Below are positions 10,810 through 23,050 of a DNA stretch of 62,000 bases, in pieces. Each line of letters opens with the position of its first letter. Within the stretch, counting starts at the first letter, position 1. The notes beneath the pieces were generated by a model that was given only the letters and a program-made list of their open reading frames with translations, was not told the origin of the DNA and did no database searches. A program made the position numbers and the translations under genes. The DNA is from Zygnema cylindricum. Its lineage: Eukaryota; Streptophyta; Zygnematophyceae; Zygnematales; Zygnemataceae. The DNA lies in NCBI GenBank assembly GCA_037447655.1, contig JBBHKE010000089.1, forward strand, positions 40,679 to 102,678, in the 5' to 3' direction.

Positions 10810-12543
10810 AATTATGGGCCCACCCTCTAGGGTGCCCACCTTCAATGGATCTGGGTTTATCTATTGGGAAGCCATGATGATGGGAGTTTTGTGTGAAAAA
10901 GGATACTGAGTATCGTTGGTGGACAAGTGAAACATCCACCTTCGGGAACTCCACTAGGATTTGGAGGAGTAAGGTTTCATGCAGCAACGGCTTCCTCAGC
11001 GGAGGAGGCAGATGATGGGGACAGCAGTGTGTCCGAAAAGGGGAAAGGGAAGGAGACATCCCTCACTCCTATTGCCATAGTCCCGGGATCGGTGACCGTG
11101 AAGACCGCAGAGAACAATACTCAAATGTGGGTGGATGTAAACATGGTTGCCAAGAACTTCTTTCTGACACCTCACTCAAGCTTTGGCCACTCCTCATCTT
11201 CACGTTTACAAGGCCGAGGAGTTGTGGGTGAGTTTGGTGGAGATTTATAGAGCTGGAACTATTCAGGCGCTCCAATTGGCCGCAACTGTTAAGAACGAAC
11301 TAGTGAATAGTAACGATTGTTTAAATGGTAATAAACTTTTGAGGTTACGTACCATGTGGGCCAACAAATGAGTATCATTCACGAAAAACCTTAAAGTGAC
11401 GATGAATGTAGCTAAAGCTTGACTCCCTTAGTAAGTGGTTAATGATGTGGTGATCGTATGATGCAAACTAGGACCCCCAAATGTTAAATCAACCTTTTTG
11501 ATGAATCAGACACATTTTGGAAGATCAAATATACCATGGCGAGGGAGCGATTATCAAAAGATAAAAGAGAGGAAATGAAACAGGTGTTGGGAGGTAAAGT
11601 GTGCATCAAGTACAAAAAGTATGTTGGAAAAAAACGAGATGAGATACCGAAGGCCATCTATGAATCCATTTTTTTTGGAAGGTTCTCACGGTGGGAAAGG
11701 TTTTTTTGGAAGGTTCTCAGGGTGGGAAAGTTCATAAAATAGGGGATCCAAAAACAAACTAGTGAACAAACTCAAAAGCTCCAATATGGGAACTTACAAT
11801 CTTCATACACTCTTGAGGAGTAAAAACAGAGAATCTTGAAAACTGAGGACAATCAATGAAAAGATTGTACCAAAAGGTACCACATGACACATTTATAATT
11901 TTATAAAAGACTTATCTTTATAAAGTTGTCGAGGACAAAATGAAAGACATTAACAATTTCGTTCGATGGTCCAATGATACATGGACCGTCCGCCACCAAA
12001 AAGAACAAACAACTTAAATAAACAATAATGGTGGCCTTTAAAACTCGTAAATGTACTACAACATTTTAAAAGGCTCCAAAAGCGTCACCTTCAAGAGTAC
12101 CGATTAGTTAGTCTAAAAGTGGCGACGTCTCCTAATGGGTATTCCATTCACGAAATAGATTGTAAGTAGAAATCACGAGCAAAAACTTAATTTACATTGA
12201 TGGGAGAGGGGTCGTCTCAAAACTTGTGGAAGATGGCATTGCGACCAATCATGCTCATAACGTTAGTAAGACAAGCTTGGAGAGCCATTCAATCGAGGTG
12301 TAAGGGTCTTCATTAAACTATGACAAATCGCCTAATAAACTCTCCTCGTCGTGACATTAAAGTAACGCGGGCAAAAAAATTATAGAAATACCTTTCAAAT
12401 TGTAAACACATTTATTTAGCTGTGCGACAATAGATATCTTAGTCACAAAGTGGTAAGACAAATATTTTAGAGAAGAGTACGGCGTGTTGGTGTCGAAATT
12501 GGTAAATTAGTGGGTGGAATATGTCCCCAAGCCAATTGAAAAG
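10810..12543 (+). pseudogene. Copia internal region 1: gag remnant and degenerate sequence
   Basis: Sequence from about 10816 matches the gag start of internal region 2 (codons for RVPTFNGSGFIYWEAMM in both), with frameshifts. Homology continues to about 11380. From 11530 a short frame (MARERLSKDKREEM) has no counterpart in region 2. A 32-bp unit (TTTTTTTTGGAAGGTTCTC...) is tandemly repeated near 11670-11730. No protease, integrase or RT is visible, so this is a deleted element. Confidence 0.65.
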
Positions 12544-13641
12544 TGTCGAAATTCGGTAGATTTATAGAGTATTTTCTAGGTCTAAATATATTAGTATAAA
12601 AAGGAAAACAAAAGGGCGGACTGCATGCCTCCACCTTCTCTCTCTAGCCACCATACTTGATGTAGTCACTGAAGGATAGACAGAGTGGTTGGACCATGGC
12701 TGCCTTAATGCAACACGCAGTTATTTTTAGTAGGTTACTAAAAAAATACTTGACGATGGTTGCCTTAATTCAACACGCAGTTATTTTCAGTAGGTTACTA
12801 ATAAATACTTGACGAACCCAAGATTTGATTCTGGTACCTGTCGTTCGTCAAGTTGGCCGGTAGCGGTCAGCTTTATCCTATTAGTCTAGGACCACTGCTA
12901 AATGTTATAGGGTTTGATAGATATTTATTTATTTATGAGCGAACTAATTCATTTAACTAAAAATATACACGACGTAAATGGATACAGTTTTATAAAGTAC
13001 GGAGTACGGTACGGTTTCGAAATGGAAACTGCGCATTTTGTTTCTTCAACGAAACAAATATCGCACAAGTATTTATGACAGCTCATATTTCATTTTAGAT
13101 GTTATCTAACAGCGCACATCGTCGCCGAGATCACGGAGTGGTCACTATGGCGCTTTGTGACATGGCATGACCTGGCGCCACGTGGAGAGATAACATTTGG
13201 TCGCTGGAATTCCGATGAACCTATGGACGAGTAAAAAAATGGCACGCGTCCACGTAATGGCCTTGTCGTACATTGGTCGTACAAAAGGTACACCGACAGT
13301 AGTACTTTTTGGTATGGTACAATAATCTGATTGGTCCGTACCTTAGTAGATTGGAGTAATTAGAGAGATTTAAGACTTAGTATTTTTGAGATACAGTCAC
13401 CCCTCCCCTTGAGGGTTTGTATAGAATATGCATCTTTGCCACCCCATAACTTATCGGTTTGTTGGCCGTTTTCAGTGATTCTTTTTGATACGGACTCAGG
13501 GGAGTCTAGGCTACACAAAAGTGTAGTCAAACTGTCAGTTTTCCTTATTGGGCAACAGTGGTTGTGGCTTGAAGTGGGTTAGTAAAAAATTACCTAGAGG
13601 CTTCCTAAACTTTGTAGTCCAATGGAGGACACCAAATTCTA
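12544..13641 (+). mobile_element. Copia LTR B
   Basis: The LTR opens TGTCGAAATTCGG and corresponds to LTR C over its whole length. It is about 60 bp longer because a unit around 12700-12820 (ACACGCAGTTATTTT...ACTTGACGA) is tandemly doubled. The G-box CCACGTGG is at 13178. It serves as the right LTR of internal region 1 and the left LTR of internal region 2. The end is slightly eroded (TCTA instead of TGCA). Confidence 0.8.
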
Positions 13642-14720
13642 AGTTATGGGCCCACCCTTTAGGGTGCCCACCTTCAATGGATCTGGGTTCATCTATTGGG
13701 AAGCCATGATGATGGGGGCTTTGTGCGAAAAACGTTACTGGGGTATCTTCAGTGGAGAAGTGAAACGTCCACCTTCGGGAACTCAACGAGGATATGGAGG
13801 AGTAAGGTTTCCTGTAGCAGCAACTGCTTCAACGGAGGAGGCAGATGATGGGGACAGGAGTGTGTCCGAAAAGTGAAAGAGAAGGAGACACCCCTCACTC
13901 CTATTGCCACGTCACCGGGAGCAGCGGCTGTGAAGACCGCAGAGAACGATACTCAAATGTGGGAAGACGTAAACTTGACTGCCAAGAACTTCATTCTGAG
14001 GCACCTCACTCAAGCTTCGGCCACCCCTCACCTTCGCATTTACAAGGCCGAGGAGTTATGGGTGAGTTTAGTGGAGATAGACTGAGTTGTTACTATTCAA
14101 GAGCTCTAGTTGGATGAGCAAAAGCTAGTGAGTAACACTTACAAAGGAGGAAAATGTTAGATAATTGTAATGAAAATTCTTTTTTGTATATGGAGATGGA
14201 AAGTGTTGGGTGGACAGGTACAATGAAAATGAAAGTTAACACTCTCATCATGAAGTTACTAGACGAGTACGAGAACATAGTGTAATGAGTACAGGAAATG
14301 ACTGGTAGTTTATAGAAGTGGAATACAGTGGTTCCGATGATACTTGTGCAAAAAAACACCATGGAGATTAGGAGAGGAAGAAAGAGCATTCAAGCTCTAG
14401 CTCCAAGAGGGTACTGATAGAGGAAGGTCTAGAAGAAACTGTACAAAGGCGAAAGAGATTAGTCAAAGGCCTCCAAAGGGCCTTTGTCATTTTTGCAAGA
14501 AGCCGAACACTTAATAGCTAATTGTGTCAGGCTGTCGGAGTTGAGGCTCCAAGAGAACCGTGGGGGGGGTTCTCCCAGAGGGAAGAAGAAGGCACTTGTG
14601 GTCACAAAAGTGAGACAAGAGACCGAAGATGAGTCCTATGAGGAGGAGGATGGGGAGCTTTTTCTTGACAAGAGTTTGGAAGTGAAGGAGATCCCTCGGA
14701 AATAGAAGTTTGCTATTGGA
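13642..14720 (+). pseudogene. Copia gag remnant
   Basis: The frame starts at 13646 with MGPPFRVPTFNGSGFIYWEA, a typical Copia capsid opening. It breaks by stop at 13876 and continues in other frames. A CCHC zinc knuckle is recognisable at about 14482-14530: CHFC on one side of a frameshift, H and C of EHLIANC on the other. Acidic sequence follows (EDESYEEEDGELF). It is not translatable as one protein. Confidence 0.7.
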
Positions 14721-14735
14721 GCAATTCGGGAAGCT

Positions 14736-15013
14736 CCACAGGAAGGATGGATTATCGAATCAGGTGCATCCATGCATATGTGTCGTGATAAACATCTCTT
14801 TACTAAGCTAAGAAGAATCCCTACTATAGAGATTGAGTATGGGGATGGGAGAGCGGTTACAACAAATCTAGTGGGATCAGTAGGTTTGAAAGTCTTAGTG
14901 GAGGGAAAGATTTCTATACTCACCTTCTCAGATGTACTCTACATTCCTCAAATGAGTAAAAATCTTGTCTCTATGTTTGTGTTTGATGAAAAAGAGTTTA
15001 ATACCTTCACTTG
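14736..15013 (+). pseudogene. Copia aspartic protease remnant, active-site D to E
   Basis: The frame encodes WIIESGASMHMC, where the family has a D-S-G-A catalytic triad. Here the Asp is Glu. It continues through NLVGSVGLKV and FSDVLYIPQMSKNLVSM, which match the C-terminal part of Copia proteases. A stop follows at 15012. With the catalytic Asp replaced, the protease would be inactive even if expressed. Confidence 0.75.
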
Positions 15014-15079
15014 AAAGGGAGTCTTTACAACTAAGTATGGAGATGAAGTTTACTTCACGGCAGATATGGGTAGCCAAGG

Positions 15080-16255
15080 AATGTCTAGGCTTAACCTGAG
15101 TAATGAAAAGAAGAATGCTTATTATGTTGGTGTTCCAAAGTTGATGTTTTGGCATAAGTGATTGGGGCATGTGCATTTCGATAGGTTGAGGGAAATGGAA
15201 AAAGCTTGGGGTAGTAGAAGGCATTCAGTTTGGGGATAATAAAATGATGGATGATTGTAGTGGTTGAGTTGAAGGTAAGGCTCACAGACTTCCCTTTCCA
15301 AAAGCCGCCACATATAGAGGTGAGAAAGTATTAGATTTGGTCCACACAGATATTTGGGGATCTGCAAAAGTACCTTCGGTTGGAGGAAAAATGTTTATGA
15401 TGACAAAACCGATGACTAGTCTAGATACTCTAGAGTCTACTTCCTAAAAAAAAAAGTCTGAAACATCAACTTAATTCAAAATATATAAAGCCTAGAGTAA
15501 AAAGTTGCATGGAACCCCATTAAGAGAATAAAGAGTGATAATGGGGGGAAATATTCCTCTAAAAAGTTTGAGGAATACTTCAGAGTTGAGGGAGTTCACC
15601 ATCAAAAAACGGTACCATATAATCTGAAAAACAAAATGGGGTAGCTGAGAGGTTGAACCAAACATTAGGAGATAGTGCATGCAGTATGTTGGCCGACAAG
15701 AAAATAGGAAAGAGATTTCGGGCAAAAGCCATGAACTATGCCGACTACATTAAGAATAGAGTCCTCACCTCAGCTGTAAAGGGAATGACACCTTATGAGA
15801 AATGGGTTGGAAAGAAACCAGATATCTCTCACTTTAAAGTATATGGTAGCCAAGTTTACAATCTTGACACGGATAGGAAAAACTGGAAACTAGATGCTAA
15901 GGGAAAACTTGGAAACTTTGTAGGATATGATGAGGATGTCAAGGGATATAAAGTCTATGACTTAGCAAAGAGAGATGCCATTTTGGTTAAACACCTAGTT
16001 GTCATGGATGAAGGAAAGTCATTTGACCCCTTTAAATTTACCAATAAGATAAGAATCAAATTTGAGTCTGGAGGTGAGGAGGACTTTGTCTTTCCCGAAA
16101 GAGACATGAGTGAAGCAGGTATTGCAGATTCAGGGGAGATCCAAGACACAAGAGATCCACCAAAAACCTCACATGCTCCTATAGAATTTGAGGAGATAGA
16201 AGAGGAGGAACCGGAACCGGCTTCCACTGATAGGGGGGAGCCGATGAGACAGTAA
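15080..16255 (+). pseudogene. Copia integrase remnant
   Basis: The pre-integrase zinc region begins near 15150 (FWHK, stop, LGHVHFDRL). The DDE core is recognisable through VHTDIWG (about 15337) and SDNGGKYSSKKFEEYF (about 15535). A longer open frame, 15653-16255, covers the downstream part (RLNQTLGD misframed, TPYEKWVGKKPDISHFKVYG, KLGNFVGYDEDVKGYKVYD) and an acidic linker. Stops and frameshifts separate the pieces. Confidence 0.75.
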
Positions 16256-16379
16256 GGAGAAATCGAAGACTTCCCTCCATCCCAGCTTTGGAGTTTGAAG
16301 GGGGTGAAAGAGCAGCAAAGGGATTAAAGAAAAATAGGTTGCTCACAAGGTAACTAAGCTTTCTCACCCAGATGAGCCT

Positions 16380-17206
16380 CAGTCATACTCGGAGGTAGTA
16401 CACAGTTCGGAGAAAGATAGATGGATAAGAACCATAAATGATGCAATGGCCTCCATCATGGAAGCAAATACTTGGGAACTAACGGACTATCCTCCGGACA
16501 GAGAAAACCGGTTGGCTGTAAATGAGTGTTTAAACTAAAACTAAACCCAGATAATACAATTTAGAGATATAAGGCCCGATCGGTAGCAAAGGGGTTCAGC
16601 TAAAAAGAGGGGATTGACTATGAGGAGACTTTTGCTCTAGTTGTTCGGTTCCCACCAGTAAGGATTCTCCTCGGTCTGGCAACTACGGAAGACATGGAAA
16701 TACACCAGATAGATATTAAGACTACCTTTCTTAATAGTGAGTTAGAGGAAGAAATTTTCATGTTTCAGCAATAGGGATTTGTGGAGGAAGGAGAAGAGAG
16801 CAAAGTTTGCATGCTCATAAAGTCCTTATATGGACTGAAGCAGGCTCCCAAATAGTAGGATAATAAACTAGATGAATCTCTCACCGGTCTAGGATATATC
16901 TCGATCATATGCGACCATTCTATCTATATGTTTGAAGATGAGAATGGTGTCATTTTTATTGCAATTTATGTGGATGATCTGTTTCTGTTAAGTAAATCTT
17001 TGGAAAAGATCAGTAAATTAAAGAAAGATTTTAGAAATAGATTTGATTTGAAAGATTTAGGGGAGGCAAGATATAATTTGGGGATCCAAATGGATAGAGA
17101 AAGGGAGAAAAAGAATATTAGATTTACTCAGAAAGAAGCAATAGGTAATATGCTTGAGAAATTCCAGATGGAAAAGGCAAGCAGTTGTAAACTCCCATGG
17201 ACTTGA
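16380..17206 (+). pseudogene. Copia reverse transcriptase remnant
   Basis: Fragments include INDAMASIMEANTWEL, HQIDIKTTFLNSELEEEIFM, SLYGLKQAPK and an intact YVDDLFLL catalytic motif at about 16970. Stops occur at the GFVEEG and QAPK positions. The best open part is 16928-17206. Gene order after integrase is standard for Copia. Confidence 0.8.
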
Positions 17207-17977
17207 AAAAAGTAAGTGATGGGATTGTAGAAGGAGTGATAATCTTAGATGATCAGATGAGTCCAGAGGAGAGACAGTTTATGAAGTCAATTCCTTATAA
17301 ACATGTCGTAGGAAGTTTGATCTACTTTATGAACTGTACAAGGCCAGACATAGCGGCAAATGTAAAAGTCCTCAGTAGGAGTCTTGACGATCTTTGGAAG
17401 AAAGATTGGGAGGTAGCCAAGAGAGACATGAGATATCTGGTAGGAACCAGCGAGTTATGGTTGCATTTGGGAGGGGAGCACACTGATATCACTACTTGGA
17501 GTGATGCCAGTTATGGGGATGCACCTATGAGAAGATGCACTTCTGGGTATGTGATGTATGTGGGGGAAGGTGTTTGCTGTTGGAGCAGTAATCAACAAAA
17601 GGTGGTTGCTTAGTCTACTATGGAGGTTGAGTATATGGCCTGTTGTTCTGCTGTGAAAGAGTTGATTTGGGTCAAGTCCTTGTTGCGAGAATTGGGGTAT
17701 ATGAAGAAGGGAGTGCATGAAGTGTTCTGTGATAATCAAGGTGTCATTTCAATTGCAGCTAATCCAAAACATCATTTCAAAGCTAAGCATATGGGCATAA
17801 GGCTGAGTTTTGTGAGAGAAAAAGTTGAGAATAAGATTGTGAATCTTGTATATAGATTTGATGAGGAAATGGTTGTTGATATGATTACAAAATAGGTGCC
17901 TTCTCCCAAATTAAAATATTGCAGAGAAAAATGCGGACTAAAATTGAAGTTAAAGCTAGACTAGAAAATAAGGGTAG
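17197..17977 (+). pseudogene. Copia RNase H remnant and polypurine tract
   Basis: Two frames, 17197-17613 and 17620-17895, are separated by one in-frame stop (TAG at 17611-17613). Motifs are TTWSDASYGDAPMRRCTSGY, VEYMACCSAVKELIWVKSLL, CDNQGVISIA, KHHFKAKHMGIRLSFVREK and DMITK (then stop). A purine-rich stretch, AGAAAATAAGGG, sits immediately before LTR C. Confidence 0.85.
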
Positions 17978-19015
17978 TGTTGAAATTCGGTAGATTTATA
18001 GAGTATTTTCTAGGTCTAAATATATTAGTATAAAAAGGAAAAGAAAAGGGCAAACAACCTGCCTCCACCTTCTCTCTCTAGCCACCATATTTGTTGTAGT
18101 CACTGACGGATAGAGAGAGTGGTTGGACCATGGCTGACTTAGTTCAACAATTTTTTTTTTTAAGTAGGTTGCTAAAAAAATACTTGACGGACCTAAGATT
18201 TTACCCTGGTAACTGTAGTTCGTCAAGTTGGCTGGTAGCGGTCAACTTTATCCTATTAGTCTAGGATTACTGCTAAATGTTATAGGGTTTGATAGATATT
18301 CATTTATTTATGAGCGAACTAATTCATTTAACTAAAAATATATACGACGTGCAAAGATACAATTTTGTAAAGTACAGAGTACGGTACGGTTTCGAAATGG
18401 ATACATCGCATTTTGTTTCTTCACCGAAACAAATATCGCGCAAGTATTTATGACGGCTGAGATTTCATTTTGGATGTTATCCAAAGGCACACATCATCGC
18501 CGAGATTCCGGAGTGGTCACTTTGGCGTTTTGTGACATGGCATGACTTCGCGCCACGTGGAGAGATGACATTTGGTCGCGGGAATTCTGAGGAATTTATG
18601 GATGAGTAAAAAGGAGGCACGTGTCCACGTAATGGCCTTGTGGTACATTGGTTGTACAAAAGATACAATGGTGGTAATACTTTTTGGTACGGTACAGTAA
18701 TCTGATTGGTCCGCACCTCGTAAGATAGGAGTTATTAGAGAGATTCAGGACTTAGTGTTTTTGAGATACAATCACCTCTCCCCTTGAGGGTTTGTATAAA
18801 ATATGCATCTTTGCCACCTCATAACTTATCAGCTGGTTGGCCATTTTCAATGATTCTTTTTGATACGGACTTAGGGGAGTCCAGGCTGCACAAATGTGCA
18901 CTCAGAATGTCAGTTTGCCTTCTTGGGCAGCAGTGGTTGTGGCTTGAAGTGGGTTAATAAAAACCATCTCGAGGCTTCCTAAATTTTGTAGTCCAATGGA
19001 GGACACAGAATTGCA
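17978..19015 (+). mobile_element. Copia LTR C
   Basis: About 1038 bp, from TGTTGAAATTCGG to GAATTGCA. G-box CCACGTGG lies at 18553. The five bases after it (AAAAA) nearly match the five before LTR B (AAAAG), compatible with a decayed target-site duplication for the B-to-C element. Confidence 0.8.
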
Positions 19016-19710
19016 AAAAACCACCCGAAACAACATATTAAATGGTGATGGACTATATGGGGAAAAATGTTGCGTAAAATGTATACCATTTAGAGGGTCT
19101 TTGATTGTTAGAGGAGGGACCTCACCAAAGCTTTAACTAATTTAGCATAGTCAAGATGAAACGGTCTTAGAGGGCTTTATCATTCAATATAGTGCAAAAC
19201 TTGAGGAGATGCGGAGCGATAATTAGCCCAAATGCCTTAAACCGTTGACTTTGTGGTTGGCGAGGGATTGAAAGGCCGAATTGCGTGAGCAACACAAACG
19301 AGATCGAGGTGCACCATATACCATGTTTGAGTTGTTGTGGTAGTAACGGGGGTTTGGCGTCCATTAGGGGAAAAAAAGAATATATATATTCTATTTGTAT
19401 GTTATTGTTTAAGAAAGTATAAGCCCCACGTAATAAACCTTGGCATCTTGATGGTGTTTCTCGTGCGACTGCGTCACCTCCCCGAAACAGCAAGACCAAA
19501 TCTCTAAAGCTAAAAAAAAAAAAAAAAATTGTTGTGTTGCTCCAATATCGAAGTTGTCTGTCCAAGATCGAAGGTGGAAACAAAGATGAGCTCGTACGTC
19601 TTTGGGAAGATGACGAGGAATATAAGCCTACAACTAAAGCTAAGGGTAACCTAAGTGGTATCACACAACCATATGAAGGTTACGGGTGAAATATGAGTCT
19701 ATATGAGAGG
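19016..19710. other. intervening DNA between LTR C and inverted LTR D
   Basis: Open frames here are A-run and low-complexity artefacts. I see no gene and no recognisable element. Confidence 0.4.
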
Positions 19711-20717
19711 TGCAATTTTGTGTCCTCCATTGGACTACAAATTCATGAAGACTCTAGATAGCTTTTAACTAACCCACTATCAGCCACAGCCAATGCTGCC
19801 CATGAGGACAAATTGAAAGTATGACTGCACCCCTCTGCAGCTTGGACTCCTTTGAGTCTGTAGCAAAAAGAATCACTGAAAACGGCCAACCAGCCGATAA
19901 ATTATTAGATGGCAAATATGCCAATTTATACAAACTCTCAAAGAGAGGGTTTCTGTCTACTCAAATATTACTAAATCCTAAACCCCTCTCACAACCCCTA
20001 TCTACTATAGTACGATTGAATAAAATCACAGTGTAGTATAGAAAGGTACTACGACCGATGTACTTTCTGTACGGCCTGTGTAGGACAAGGCCATTGAGTG
20101 GACATGTGTCCACGTTTTACTAGTCATTATGTTCCTCAAAATTTCCGCGACCAAATGTTATCTCTGCGCGTGGCGTCAAGTCATGCCACTTCCGAAAACC
20201 GCCAAAGTGACCATTCCGGGATCTCGACGCCGGTATGTGCCGTTGGATCAAAATCCAACATTTAACGTGAACCGTCGAAACAAATGTCTAATTCATTTGT
20301 TTCGTGCGGAGATCATGTTCTCACTATAATTTCAGCTGGTTTTATGTTCCCTCATTCATACTTCCATTAATTGGATTAACAATTATATTGAAGTTTTTAT
20401 ATTTATCTCACCTTATGTATACTAGCGAAATTCTACGACAGACCGGTTAGAGCTGACGGCTACGCCTCGCTCTGCCGGTCGGAGGTCCGAGTCTTGCCGA
20501 ACTCAACCTTTTGTTGAGAGTGACATAAGTCACTCTTTAGTCCTGCCTGCTGAACTAGGACAACCATGGCTCAACCACCCTCTCTATCCTTGTGTGACTA
20601 CAACAAGTATGGTGGGTAGAGAGAGGAGGTGGACGCAAGTTGTCCGCCCTTTTCTTTTTCTATTGTACTGATCTTTTTAGACCTAGAAAATACCCTGTAA
20701 ATCTAACAATTTCAACA
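19711..20717 (-). mobile_element. inverted Copia LTR D
   Basis: Read on the minus strand it begins TGTTGAAATTGTTAG at 20717 and ends AAATTGCA at 19711, about 1007 bp, the same family as A-C. No gag follows, so it may be a solo or truncated LTR. I see no clear target-site duplication. Its 5' edge truncates the non-LTR retrotransposon frame to its right. Confidence 0.7.
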
Positions 20718-22212
20718 CGCCTCGGCACAGCAATGGCATCTCGCACCAGATCATGCGCGACAATTCGGTCTCCCCCATGCGGGCAACGAAGCAAATGGAT
20801 TCCCCCAGCATCAATGGGTTGGTTACAAACGCACTGAGCCCCCCCCAAAAACGGAGTGTGAAGCAAACCCAAACGCACGTAGAGCAGAAGTAAATTGGTC
20901 AGATGATAGGCGCAGTGTCAAAAAAATTGGTGTTGCTTGTAACCACGCTCCAGCCCCATGCCCAGAACACGAACGTAAACGAGTACGCGATTGAGAAGAA
21001 GGTAGCGCCTCCAAGAGGGTCGTAAAATCAGCGGCGGCCACTTGCTAAGATATGCGTTGTTGAAGTATGAAGTTAGTTTCGGCCATGAGAGAATGAAAGG
21101 GTGTAACTTGGTTTCGAGCGTCGGGGGTAGTAGCGCACGAGCGGAAATGAGAGTTTGGTGAAATGGAAACAACCTGTCTTCCACTTTAGAGACAACTTGT
21201 ACCAGAATCGGGACATCATCCACAATGAAACTAGAATTGATGGTAGGAACCACCAAAGCTCAACTACCCAAATACGCCGCTAACGCAACTTTGGCCACGA
21301 AAATCAAACATAAACCGTCGTTGGAAATAGGGAGGTTGGCTTGTTGACGAGCGAGTGTCCCCTCCGAACGATAAAAAATCCCATGACCAACGAAGTGATG
21401 AAGCACACCTAAAATTTTGTCATCAAAATCTTTAAGGGAAGACAAAAAAGAAGTCGTAGATGGTAAAGTCTCCGCAAGATAGAGTGGGCGCTGAGCAAAA
21501 CAACAGATCAAAATCGAAAACACCACTTGTGCGTGGGCCAGCTTAGGGAGGTCGTCGCTATGAGAAAGATCCTCCAACAACGCATCCTCAACCACCTTGT
21601 TGATATAAGAGTACCACCAATAGGGCAACCTAAAGCCTTGATACCCTCACTGTGAGATGCAAGACGAAAACCTTTGGGGAGTTGGCAATCCGACGACAAA
21701 CCACGTGGGCACCAAGCCACACACTTAGATGGTTTTACAGAGAGCCCAATCCGATGAAGTTAGTCCGCAAAATAAGAGAAAGCAGAAAAAACTTGATCGT
21801 GCGGACCCACAATATATGTGTCATCCGAGATTGAAGGAAATAAGCAACCCGAGAAGGTTGTGGCTGACGCGCATAATGCTTGAAGATGGGCAAGCGCAAA
21901 AAGAGGTGCTCCTAAAGGATCACCTTGGCGAGTGTCAGTTGCGTACTCTAAAGTGGCAACATCACCTAAAGGACCCCAAAGGGGAAAGAGTAGCGAGTTA
22001 AGGCCAAGCATAAAAGGAATCGAACAAAATGGAACAATTGGTTGATAGGTGAAGGTGCATGTGGTAGTTCTCGGAAAATCGCATTACGATCAATTTTATT
22101 GAAGGCGTTAGCCACATCGACGTCACCCCCTTTGTGGTGCTTATTGACTATTGAGCCATGCTCGCTGCAAAGCATTTGCCGTGCAAACCCCTGTCGTCGC
22201 TGCTGCTGCAAG
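20718..22212 (-). pseudogene. non-LTR retrotransposon reverse transcriptase remnant
   Basis: In minus-strand order there is a DVDVANAFNKIDRNAIF segment (about 22110), then the RT block TRQGDPLGAPLFALAHLQ with ISDDTYIVGP (about 21800-21950). ISDDT occupies the position of the catalytic [FY]xDD box. Next come thumb-like sequences (CVAWCPRGL, ALGCPIGG, KLAHAQVVFSIL, 21260-21720). The C-terminal part has a Cys/His cluster (CVCNQPID-GGIHLLRCPHGG, about 20750-20840). Frameshifts separate the blocks. The Cys/His tail is typical of certain LINE-like ORF2 proteins. The 3' end is cut by LTR D. Confidence 0.7.
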
Positions 22213-22928
22213 CGTTCTTAAGCTGGCCAAACCTACAAAACTCCCCTCGACCTTGTGGATGCTCGACTCAGCATGCATTTCCAAAACACACTAGTTCTGG
22301 TGCCTGTACGGCCTTACCAAGCATAGCTGCAAGCCTCCAATCATCGCATTCTCATCTGCCGACCAACACACCTTCGTTATTTCAACGAACACCTTCTCTC
22401 CGACCAATGGAACCTCATGTCCACTTGCCAGCCCCTCAAGTGGCATCTCTGGTCAGCTGCCACGCAGACGGCGGCCTAACAGTCACAGCACCCCCATGTG
22501 TGCACACACCACGTGCTTGCCTGCGCGCAAAGCAACTCCTTGAGGGCCGCAGCTGTCGTCGGGCATGTCGCCTGCCTGACACGTGGCGGCTGACATGTGT
22601 GATGCCAATAACTACAGTACAGAGATAGCTACGAGCTGCAGCCTTTCAAGCTCCAGCGGCTCATCGCCGAACTTACAGAAGGCAGTCTTCGGGGGGACTA
22701 CCTTCCGAAGATGTCACGTCACGCTGGATGGCGTCACTCCAAATGCTCATTTTCACTTCATGATCTCGCAACGTCACCCCGGGTTTCTGGTCCTAGCTAG
22801 CTAGGCACCCCGTAGGACCTGTTTTGCAGCCTCCCTGTCATCTTTTTAGGGAAGAGTTCTCGTTCGTACTCCAACTGTTGACGGGCTGCCACTTCCTGCC
22901 CACGGTGTTTACTCTACACTGTATCATG
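22213..22928 (-). other. GC-richer upstream part of the non-LTR element (unresolved)
   Basis: This stretch is GC-richer than its surroundings, with a long plus-strand open frame (22158-22628) that looks like the shadow of a former minus-strand coding frame. It probably belongs to the 5' part of the retrotransposon ORF. I recognise no conserved motif. Confidence 0.3.
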
Positions 22929-23050
22929 AACTATCTACCATGGTATCGACAGCGAGGAACTCCAAGGTAGTTCGATAATACATTTTTGAAACTATCTACC
23001 ATGGTATCGACAGCGAGGAACTCCAAGGTAGTTCGATAATACATTTTTGA
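22929..23050. repeat. 61-bp tandem duplication
   Basis: Two essentially perfect 61-bp copies lie side by side. Each unit contains near-inverted ends: AACTATCTACCATGG on the left and CCAAGGTAGTT on the right. Confidence 0.85.

Noticed and set aside
22158-22628. 156-codon plus-strand ORF
   Set aside because: It is probably the complement shadow of a minus-strand non-LTR retrotransposon frame. No domain is recognisable in its own frame.
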